Of a stretch of DNA of 64,000 bases, positions 12,253-22,149 are shown piece by piece (positions within the stretch are counted from its first letter, which is position 1; every line of letters begins with the position of its first letter). The translations under genes and the position numbers were made by a program. Where the stretch lies: contig NC_134847.1 of assembly GCF_965363235.1 (NCBI RefSeq), positions 64,976,144 through 65,040,143 on the forward strand, read 5' to 3'. The notes under the pieces were generated by a model. The model saw nothing but the letters and a program-made list of their open reading frames with translations, had not been told where the DNA came from and searched no databases. The DNA is from Mytilus galloprovincialis. Taxonomy: Eukaryota > Mollusca > Bivalvia > Mytilida > Mytilidae.

Positions 12253-14990
12253 TATCATAAATAAGTATTTCTTTAATTATTCTGTAATATACTATTAATC
12301 TTACAACCCACTAATCAATGTAATCGAGTGGTGATCGATATTGTGGTCGACAGGAGAGGCGAACAAGTGTTTACAATACTGAACATCTTACAGTCAAAGA
12401 CTTTGTTCTTTCCTCGTCTGACCCGTTTTCCGAGTGATAATGTGTGTTTCTTTTAAAAATAATATAGCACTGACTGAAGACTTGATTTGTCATAGTATTG
12501 CTACATCATTTTAAGTTATAGTCATAGCGTTTTCATTTACATCAGCAGTTGTATATATATACTATGTATGATACTTTAAAAAGTACTGTACTGATGTTTA
12601 TCTATAAAGTAAGGAAAAAGAACATTTTCCCTTCATTTCATGTGAGAGGGTTGATTAATTGTCTCATATTTCAAGTTTCGATACACGTTAAATATTTTTA
12701 TCATCATACTTGTGTTTAAATCCATCCTCTTGTCTTTTGACGATCCTATACCTTTAGTCCTGAATAGCCTCTGTCATCTCCCTTTCTCTTTTGTTGAGGG
12801 TAATTTATTACACAGTTGTTCGTTTACTCTTTTATGTTGTTCAATTCAAACATTTTAAAATCTTACAATAGTGTTTTTAAACTTTTAAGTTTAATCGCAT
12901 AAATAAAGATATGATTAAAACGTGTACTAGCCAGCCAAGAACGAGAGTAAATAACTTGTTGTAAGCTTCATGCAGTTAACATTTCTGTTATAAATCCATT
13001 GCTACAAAATGTGTGAAAAATTAAATTTCTTATCCAGCTGAAAATAAATTAAGACTCCATCATCGACATAACGAAAATAGTATTACAAACCCAGTACATT
13101 TTCTGGATTTGATACTGCTTCGCAGTCTGATATTTCTCGGTGAAGCGGAAGATATGCAGATAGTAAAGTTTATGTATATTGTTATCTAACATAAGTAATA
13201 ATCCAGTGACAAATCTCATTTTGTGGTGTCATTTCCAAAAAAAATGCAATACAACTATCATTACATATCAGTGTCCGCTATGAGGAAGTTTTTATAAGCA
13301 TTGGATTCCTCTTTGTTAAGTTAGTGCAAGTCTCTCATACTGCCCACATGTGGTCGGCGTGTCAGCCACTGCCACACCTAGATTTCTCGGCTCCCGTTGC
13401 TGTCTACACCTTCTTGTTCGTCTTCTTTTCACTCGCTAAGCTCCGTTACAGCTATTAATCTGTCTCTCTGAGCTCTTACCACCTTGCCCACAAATCCAAT
13501 TGCTTTATGTCTATATAGATATTTTAAAGGAGTAGGTCCAGTAAGACCCCTTTTTGGCCCCAAAATATAGCAGTTTTACAATATTGTTAAAATGTATATT
13601 TTTAGTTATTTTTTGGAAAGTAGAATGCTTCTGCTACATAAATATGGGCTGGTTTTTTTTACAATACAGTGCACATATATCGGGAACTAGCATCATTAAT
13701 TCATGTTGAATTACTGAAATCTTCACAATTTAAGTATTTTAGTTTAATTTTAGACGGTTTCCGTGTTAAATGAAAGTGGCTGCATTTGTGTCCATTCTTA
13801 ATATTGAAATGTAAGTTATATTTGATGATAATACATAACATAACTAAAGGTTGAGGGTGAACACGGATGTGGCCACTTTCATTTTTGACAAAGATATGCA
13901 GATAGTTTCGAGGAGTAAACAATCGGCACCAGTTAGCAAAGTCGTATCTAAAGGGTTAGAGATAAGTGAAACGGCATGGGACGTACATTATTACAAATGC
14001 TGTGTATGTGTAAATATGCTGCATGGTCTATTGGTTGGTAGTTGAATCGGTTGCCTCATAGCTCGCCAGTGTGCAGAGAGTGTGTTTTATTGTTTGAAGA
14101 TAATTATTTTTTCTATTTTTTTTTAAAGGAAACATGAAGTTATAGTTCTAGAATTCTCTGAATTGAAAAAAAATAATTATTTAATGTGAATACTAGGTTG
14201 ATATATTTAATACTGAGAGTCTTATCGGATAAAGGCGTATCCGCCTTTGAACGGATATTATAGCTCATACGGTTTGTTGTCGCAGCCAACACTGAAAACA
14301 AACAAAAAAATGAATACAAATATATACATAAAAAAAAAGAAATTTATATAAACAAAGAGATTGCGCTCTATCTGTTTAAATTTTTAATCCATAATTTTTT
14401 GGGCCATATTTGTATCCACCCCAACCACTGAATCCGTCTCCTCAGCTAGCGCATTATAAGGTTTAATTAATATATTCTCTCTTGACAACGTGGAGCAAAA
14501 CTTACACTCCAGTTATATTGTTATACTTCATAGTTTCTTGTTTCTATGTAGTGATTCACGAAACCTACATGAAAGGTTGCAGAGGTCACGAAAACCGAAA
14601 TATACTTGAAAAAAACCTACATGGGATTTTGAACGGACTACTGAGACCTTTAATCCTGCAATATACATTAGTCGAAAGCTTGTTTAAAGAAAAACAAAAT
14701 GCAGATAGTTAAAATATGTTGCACAACAATGCATTGAAGTACCTGAAAACAAAAATATATATGAAAAAAGCATCATTGGATTTTGAAAAGGACTGCTGCG
14801 ACCATGTCCCAAAAATACTTGACCCCAAGTAAACTCTATGTGGATATTTTAACGGATTTCTGTAACCCGTCATCTTCCGGAATTTCGGTTATAAATTAGA
14901 ATAAATCAAAAGCTGGCATAGGCGGATCCAGGGGTATACCATTGCCAAAAAAAAAAGAAAAAAGGAAGGAAGGTATCTTTTAACTAATGA
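12253..14990. other. Intergenic, no gene recognised
   Basis: Mostly A+T-rich unique-looking sequence. A small hairpin (GGATAAAGGCG with CGCCTTTGAACGGAT) lies at about 14227-14257. Open frames at 13701-13922, 13851-14045 and 14482-14712 carry no motif that I recognise and are not called. Confidence 0.45.
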
Positions 14991-14995
14991 CACCT

Positions 14996-15066
14996 CTTCA
15001 TGAAAAACAGACCATCTGTGAGAGTTGTCTCATTGGCAATCATATACCACATCTTCTTTTTTTTAT
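14996..15066 (+). repeat. 3' tip of the 34.9-kb retroposon
   Basis: GAGAGTTGTCTCATTGGCAATCATATACCACATCTTC followed by a T-run and ATAAT matches the retroposon terminus at 35321-35368. It lies just past the 3' end of the C1q gene, so a read-through transcript would carry it antisense. Confidence 0.65.
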
Positions 15067-15146
15067 AATTATAACCCAATAGAGTGTATTACTGAATTTG
15101 AATAAAGAGAACAATAGAAACCCATTTTTTTAATACTTTGTGTTTA

Positions 15147-16758
15147 TCACAGGCGGAATCCTGCAAATGACGATGTTCCATACCCAGTTCCACTAACATG
15201 GCCACCATGTACAACACCTGAACGGATCCATACACGATCGTCTGATTGCAGTGAAACGATCGCAAACGCCGTTGATACTGCCCAATCCGAATGATCTGTT
15301 GCATCACTGATAATTTGTCCAAAGACTTGACCATTAACGACTAATTCTGACTGCATAGATGTATGATCACTATTCGAGATTGTCCAGATAAAGAAATAAG
15401 TCCCTTCGACACTGGCAACGAATTCGCCGTCAACAGATTTATATGAATTTCCAAGGTTCAATCTGATCTTGTCAAATACTATTGGCTGATGATTGCCCAA
15501 GTTATCGATATTTTTAGATAGATGGGCATAAAATGCTATCTTTTGTGATCCTGGTGTGTCAGTAGGAGCATTTATTAGGAGTCGTTTGTCTTCTACAAAA
15601 CAGAAAAAAAAACACATGTACATTTTTTCATCCTTTTCGAAGATGTAGCGAAATTCCATTCTTGTTATATTTAGCATAACAAAATTAAAAATATATATAT
15701 ATATATCTACAGGAATACAAGAAAACAAGTTGAATTTTAGTGATTGGTATCTCATTTACAGCGTAAAATTACTATTCTTTTATACTCTTTGAATTCAAGC
15801 GTCACTATATATATAGTAACGAAACGCACATCTGGAGAAAACAATTTTAAGTCTGGTATTTTTTATGACTTTTTACACAATTTTTAATAGTTACCACTAA
15901 TTGTATGCAATACTATGCGTGCCCATGGACATCTTAAACTTGAAACGAATTATATTGTGATGTAGTTTACCGTCATCTGTCTTTTGTTGAACACATATAT
16001 AGACAACTACAGTCCTAAATCCATGCACAAGAAAGTTAAAATTTCATATCTTCTCTCAATTATAAAATGGTTAAGTAAGGCTATAAGTCTTTCATTTCAT
16101 ACTGATAAGGCGACCGATAGTATTACTTACCTAACAGATGTTGAAACACGAAATTGGAAAATTTTAAAAGTTTTAGGAAAATGCACGGGCACATTTGGGG
16201 GATGACCCTCCCCCTTTTTTTTTACTTAAAAAGATCCTTTCTTGATTGGTATTGTGTATTTCATTTTTGTCCCTTCTTGCAACAATTGTCACCTATAAAT
16301 TGAGAGAGCAACCGTGTGGTGTCTGTGAACTAACATAATATAATGGATGTGGCAGTTTAATTTGAAAATATGATGTTTTCTAAGTGGTTCAGGAGATAAG
16401 TTCACTTGTTATTCAACATCATTTTGATGCAAACTCTTGGACTTAGATCATAGACTGAACTTGCCAGATTTCCTTGTTATAATGAATCATTCAGGGATAA
16501 TTTTAAATTCTACTCACGGTTAGATTCTGTTCCGTTGGTGTGTTTGTTACATTTGCAGTCTTTCATTTGCTCTTTTAAGAACTTAATTTCATTCGCAGCT
16601 CTGTCATAGCGATTATACATTTCAGTTTCCAACCGCAACATTTCTTTTGAAAATAGATTCCTTATTTCCTGTATTTCCGAATGAATATAATGATCGGTAC
16701 AAAAAACCTTATATTCAAAGATGATAAACAGAAAATAAAATGTCTGTAATAACTCCAT
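15147..16758 (-). CDS. C1q domain-containing secreted protein (two exons)
   Basis: Exon 1 is 16518-16758 and exon 2 is 15147-15592; the intron at 15593-16517 has a GTGAGT donor and a TTTTGTAG acceptor. The exons join in phase 1 to give 228 residues. Residues 1-20 (MELLQTFYFLFIIFEYKVFC) form a signal peptide. Residues 27-66 are an acidic/basic coiled coil with a CKC motif at its end. Residues 98-228 are a C1q/TNF-like jelly roll, with FDKIRLNLGNSY, GEFVASVEGTYFF and the closing SFAGFRL. There is no collagen stretch. Bivalves have expanded such coiled-coil C1q lectin-like proteins, many used as pattern-recognition molecules; trimerisation by the coiled coil is expected. The ATG at 16758 is chosen because it starts the hydrophobic leader; an upstream in-frame TTG is ignored. 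Ligand unknown. An additional 5' exon cannot be excluded. Confidence 0.85.
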
Positions 16759-16814
16759 TATACAGGACAAGATACGAGGTGAACTAGATGGGATAATTCA
16801 GTACTGTAAGACTG

Positions 16815-16821
16815 ATATATA
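16815..16821 (-). promoter_or_regulatory. Possible TATA box of the C1q gene
   Basis: Read on the minus strand the site is TATATAT, about 57 bases upstream of the chosen ATG. That leaves room for a start site and a short leader. A+T-rich sequence makes chance matches common, so this is weak. Confidence 0.25.
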
Positions 16822-17037
16822 CTTATCTTAGTGTTTGATAAGGATACCTAGCATGGTTTGTTGTCAGACGATTGGCATTTGGTGTTACATATCGAATTTA
16901 CATTGATATCTCGAAGTCTTTTGATACTCTGGTATTTCATACAGAGCGTGGATATATACATGTTCATTTAGACAAAAATATTTTGGTTAGAAACATGTGT
17001 CAATGAAGTTATAAAAAAAAAATTGTATATGCTGAAA

Positions 17038-17285
17038 TTGGGAATGGAAATGGGGAAAAGGGTCAAAGAGATAACAACAACCAAAGAGCAGATAACAGAC
17101 GAATGTCACCAATTGGCCTTCAAAGCAGCGAGAAAATCCCGCACACGGAAGCGGACATCTGCTGGCCCCTAAATAGATATGTATACGATTGCTTAGCGTT
17201 CCTTTGGCGTGCAAATAACGGATACGGACCGCTCTGTCAGTTTTCTCTGTACGTCAAGTGCATGTCTATAGAGACAAAAAACTAA
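17038..17285 (+). repeat. Dispersed bivalve repeat (GCTGGCCCCTAAAT family)
   Basis: The segment runs GGGAATGGAAATGGGGAA, GTCAAAGAGATAACAAC, AGCAGCGAGAAAATCCCGC and CTGCTGGCCCCTAAATAG. I recall this order as a high-copy mussel repeat. Open frames on both strands here are incidental. Boundaries are approximate because no second copy lies in the window. Confidence 0.55.
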
Positions 17286-17828
17286 TAATTATTTTTATTT
17301 GAGACTAATAATGCTAACCACTCAGTAATCTGGGATACTTATCCTATTCGCTAACTTGACTTTTATAAAAGTTTAATATGAACATATTTTATTAAAATTG
17401 AATGGTAAGGTTATCGGTGTGGTATGGTGGGTGATGAGCGTTGACACGTTGGTGAGATTGGTTGTTTTTGTGTGTTGTCCAGTGACAAATACATCATCAT
17501 CGGGATGCGGCATGCATGGCCGTGAAACTCGGGGGCAAAAAAATAACTTCAAACAGGCCACTTACCCCTTATTGAGTTTTGCAAGTGTTCTTCAAAGTGC
17601 GGAGAGATACACATTTCAAAAAAAATATTTCCATTTTAAAGATATTTTATTTTTTTAAGATATTGTTCATTCATGTTCCTTCTAATTCATCTTTGTAGTA
17701 TTTTTTTGTGGTACTAGACAAACCTTTTTTTTCATTCGGAAACGGAAACAGAATGATGATAATGACCGAGAGTTACTGTTGTCCAATAAGCTCTACGTAT
17801 AAAGGCTAATATACCAGTATTTATTTAG

Positions 17829-19364
17829 GGACCAGTTTATATGCATCCAACTTATTGGAAAATACTAACAGAACTATATGAAGGGCTTACTTCCAAAGTA
17901 AAATGGATGGATGGACTTAGTGAACCATTTAAAATCAAGCAAGGTGTAAGGCAAGGCGGTATACTTTCAACACACTTATACAAAATATTTGTACAAGACC
18001 TATTAGTAGAGCTAGAACAGAACTCTTTGGGATATCATTTGGGAGACATATATGTAGGGGCACCAACTTGTGCAGATGATATAGCCTTTATCTCAAACAA
18101 CGAGTATGAGCTACAAGTAATGCTGAATGTAATAGACAGATATGCTAAAGAGCATCATTACAAAATACATCCAACCAAAACAGAAATAATCGACTGTTCA
18201 AAGCGTAAATCTAGCTACAGCTGGACAATGGGAGGCAAAGTCGTAAAAACATCTGAGTGTAGTGAGCATCTAGGAATAAAGAGAACAGATGGAAAAGAAC
18301 ATAACTTCAACATCAAAGAAAGAATACAAACCGCTAGAAGAACAAAGTATGCACTTATGGGTTCTGGTGTGCACGGTACAAATGGACTTAACCCTGCAAT
18401 CTCATACCAAATATATAAAACCTATGTAATACCAAGATTAACATATGGTTTAGAAGTACTACCTTTAACAAAATCAAATATAGAGGAACTAGAGATATTC
18501 CATAGGAAAAACTTGAGGCACCTACAGTCACTACCAGAAAGAACATCAAATGCTGTGGTACTACTACTACTTGGAGCATTGCCTATAGAAGCTGAAATAC
18601 ATAAAAGACATTTATCACTTTTATACTCTATATTATCATGTGACAACAGCAAAATTAAAGATGTTATGATTAGACAAATTGCCACTAACTATGACAACAA
18701 GAAAAGTTTTTTCAGCAGGATACTGAATATACTTGAGATGTATGATCTTCCTTCCATCAACTATTTGCAGAAAAATCTTCCAAAAAGAGATATATGGAAA
18801 GAAGAAATAAAGAAAAAAGTAAACCAATATTGGAATGCTCAATTAAAATCTGAAGCTCGTAATAAAACCAGTCTAAAAAATATGAACATAGAAAATTTAG
18901 AAATTGGAAAAACAGCTCAAGTATGGAATCTACAAAATCAACCACGACTTGAATTAAGAAAAGCAATTATAAAAGCCAGAATGATGACGGGAGCATATAT
19001 CTTACAGTCGGACAAACACAAGTTCACACACTTTGTGGCAGAACCGTTATGTCAGCTGTGCAATACAGAAAATGAAGACATTATTCATATGGTTACCTCT
19101 TGTCCAGTGTTAAGTACTATAAGAGAGAAATACTATGTAGAGATGAAAATGGAAATATTGGATAATATTGATCCAATTAAATGGAATACTTTCTGCTGCA
19201 ATAAGATGGAAATAACACAATTGATACTGGATTGTAATAATTTCAAAGAAACACTGAACATAAGTAGTGAACTCATGACCAAGATAGAAGAAAAATGTAG
19301 AAATCTATTATTCCAACTTCACGCAAAGAGAATAGAAGTACTGGATGCATTAAACAACAAATAA
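17829..19364 (+). mobile_element. 5'-truncated non-LTR retrotransposon (LINE), ORF2 3' half
   Basis: One uninterrupted frame runs from about 17829 to a TAA at 19364 (507 codons counted from the ATG at 17841). It enters in the middle of a reverse transcriptase: VRQGGILST at residues 36-44 is the palm motif before the active site, and CADDIAFIS at 77-85 is the catalytic box, with Cys where Phe or Tyr is usual. A C-terminal zinc knuckle C-x2-C-x8-H-x4-C covers residues 404-421 (CQLCNTENEDIIHMVTSC). The endonuclease and the N-terminal fingers are absent, as in a 5'-truncated insertion. The lack of stops over 1.5 kb suggests a fairly recent copy. The first kept base follows an in-frame TAG. A 3' UTR follows but its end and any target duplication were not identified. 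It cannot move by itself. Confidence 0.85.
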
Positions 19365-20737
19365 TATGTGCCAATGAATATATACATGTAGTGACAGTTA
19401 TACGTGTGTAGAGGTTTGAAACAAAAGCCTATATTCAAAGTGAAAAAGGACATTAAAGGATATATTCTGATAATAATATCAACATGAAGGTGAAAATCAC
19501 CCGTTTGCAAGCACAACAACCATATATAATGATTATGATTTTGTGAAAGTAATTTTAAAAACTACAAGTGAAGCAGATAAAGTCTTTACTTTTAACATCA
19601 CCATCATGGCTTTTAATCTTTTTTGTAATAATTTTAATTGTTTTTTTGTTGTTGTTTTTTTTTTTTTTTAATTTCCTTTAGTCAATATTACGTTGTTAAT
19701 ACTTTTATCCATTTTAATTTCCTATTTTTTTGTAAGGTAAAATGAATAGGATTTTGTTTTTACAGAATAAGAGCACAGAAGAGCACAGAATAAACCATTG
19801 AAATTTTAAATGGTACAAACATCTTAAAATAAAGCACAAAATAATTATATTAAAATCATAATGTATTTTTAATATGAAATTTGTTTTATCATACTGAGCA
19901 AAGTTGGATATCATATCTAGATGAAATGAAAGATATGTTTTAGATTTTAAGCATTGGCTACTATGTTGATATTTTAACAAGTTTTCTTTTTTTTCTTTTA
20001 ACATCATAAACTCCCTATGTAAATTACACCCATGTAAGCATCTATTATATAGGTAATTTTATTGTCACTTGCATGAATAGGAAAAACACATCATTGACAT
20101 ATGTAAATAAGATAAGCATATGATAATAAACCAGTTAAAAAGCAATATCTGTATATATAACTTTAAAAGACACAACAAAACCAAAAAGTACATATAATAA
20201 CAAACATACACATAATGTGCTGTACATAGTTGTAAAGAAACAAAAACAAAAAAAGTTATCCACAAAATTACCCTCATATATACTCTAATATCATTAGAGG
20301 TGTTCCTGTCTATAGGAAGCTTATACAAAGAAGAAGAAGAAGTTTTTAAAACCGGAAGTTTACATTTTGCGACTGCACGTGTTGAATGTAATTTTCTTCA
20401 GAACACTTTGACTTTGATAAACATTTGGTAAGCGTAAGATTTAGCAGCCAAATCGAAATATATTTATGTCTATAGTGAATCCCGATTGGCATGACGGTCA
20501 AGACTCTTGACCACAATCCAAGGACAAGGTTGGCCTTTGCCTTTGGCAAAGAACCAGTCAATACTAGTATTGATTATAGTCCGGTGGTTGGTAAATACCG
20601 GCAAAAACTGGACAATAGTAGCCAATTAGAATAACGCAATACAAGATTCGTGATGTTATTGATAAGTCTCAAGAGTTTGAAATCCTATCAATAACGGTGT
20701 AAAAATATGCAAAAAATAGAGCTTCTCTTGAAGTGAG
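19365..20737. other. LINE 3' flank and A+T-rich intergenic DNA
   Basis: The first few hundred bases are probably LINE 3' UTR. A T-run follows near 19650-19670 and a GAA microsatellite near 20330. A 10-bp inverted pair (GTTATTGATA and TATCAATAAC) lies at about 20662-20697. I see no gene. Confidence 0.4.
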
Positions 20738-20917
20738 TTCGTGGTCTAGTCCGAGATTACTCTGACGTCCAACGGCTGTTTTGCCAGACAAGCTGGGGCC
20801 GTGGGACCCCAGCTTGTCTGGCAAAACAGCCGTTGGACGTCAGAGTAATCTCGGACTATTTGTGGTCTAGTAGTGACCGATGGCTACAGTGCTGAAGGTC
20901 CCGAGTTCGATTCTCAC
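20738..20917 (+). repeat. tRNA-derived SINE, 5' half (interrupted twice)
   Basis: After removal of the hairpin insertion the sequence GTGGTCTAGTAGTGACCGATGG resembles a tRNA A box, and GAGTTCGATTCTCAC resembles a B box, at the expected spacing. The second half of the same SINE resumes at 25439, after the 4.5-kb insertion. This split is supported by the 10-bp repeat CGATTCTCAC at 20908-20917 and 25439-25448. Confidence 0.65.
20748..20857. mobile_element. Perfect 51-bp-stem hairpin inserted in the SINE
   Basis: The left arm (20748-20798, starting AGTCCGAGATTACTC) and right arm (20807-20857) are exact reverse complements over 51 bases, with an 8-base loop. The word GTGGTCTAGT occurs at 20741-20750 and again just after the hairpin near 20862-20871, which looks like a target-site duplication of about 10 bp. 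With no coding capacity this is a foldback-type MITE. A perfect stem implies recent origin or repair by arm conversion. Confidence 0.7.
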
Positions 20918-21019
20918 GGTATCCGGTCGTTCCGGCCCCAAGTCAATCCGGCCCCAAGTCGATCCGGCCCAAGTCGATCCGGCCCACGTCGATCCGGTCC
21001 CAAGTCGATCCGGCCCCAT
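20918..21019 (+). repeat. GTCGATCCGGCCCCAA minisatellite (left arm)
   Basis: Six to seven imperfect units with core CGATCCGGCCC. It is the left inverted end of the 4.5-kb element. The G+C content stands out sharply from the A+T-rich surroundings. Confidence 0.85.
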
Positions 21020-22149
21020 GATAAAATATGAATTAACTATATTGATTTTGGAGAAATTTGTCACAAATTTTAACAGTATAAATGGAATTTGAAAAATGTG
21101 TCCGATCGATGATGGATGACAGCAGGTCAGTGAAGTATTGGAGTACCAGTTAAAGAACTATTTTAAATCGATACGAAAATGAGTGTTATTGTGTCCGTTT
21201 GTATCGCAGTTTCTACATTTTTAAATTATGAAGTTATTTTCCATGATAACTTTTACTTTGAATTTCATGGCAATTTTTATTTTATTCAGTTCACACACAG
21301 AATAGCTAAATAAATATTTACAGTCCAATGGACCTATAAAATTTAACTCATCATAATGACTTATTTAATCGAATCATAAGTCTATAATTGGTTTGTTTAT
21401 TTAACAGTTGTCTGATGATTGTGAACTAAGGTAATGCCACTCGTAATCACTTAATTCAATCCAATGCTGATTAATTAATGTTACATAATATAATATCAGC
21501 ACTCTTTTATAGAAACGATTCGGCAAATCAAACAACATTTCCCAATTTGAAAAAAATTAAGAACTTAAGAAAAACAAAGTTAATATGTATAAGCTTGGGG
21601 ATCGGCTTGTACCGTTCATGTATGTAACTGTTTGTTAAATTACATGTTACACAAGATGAAACTTGTTAGGATCACAATTATAAGAAAATGCTGCTGATTA
21701 ATGTTGATGTCTAAATTCTTTTATAAAAAATAAATATATATTTTATTATAGTGTCACATATTGATTGACAATATTTACAAATCACAGTATACAATAAAAC
21801 AATCAATACCCAGTCATAAATTTGACCTATGAGACACTTAACACATGTTATATACATTATTACATTTTGTAATAGAGTTTAATGGTAAAATTCATAAAAT
21901 TATCATCAAAAAAAAGTTAAAACGTGTTTATGCATTTAAAAGCATATATATTTGAGCAAAAAATAAAATCCGAAATGAATGTTGTTAAAAAGTATGGAAA
22001 TAAGTTAAAAAGAATAAAATATATATTCTAAGTTTTAAAATAATTTCATCTAAAAATTAACGATTACATATTTAATTATCTTATAAAAAATTAATCGCAG
22101 TGACTTTTAAATCATAAAATAAGACTTTTACAACTAGTATGTTATTAGT

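Noticed and set aside
18388-19519. Minus-strand hydrophobic frames opposite the LINE
   Set aside because: They are complements of an A-rich coding sequence, which makes Leu/Ile/Phe-rich shadows.
20880-20917. Functional tRNA gene from A and B boxes
   Set aside because: No complete cloverleaf; the A-box side is interrupted by a hairpin and the acceptor arm is missing. A SINE head fits better.
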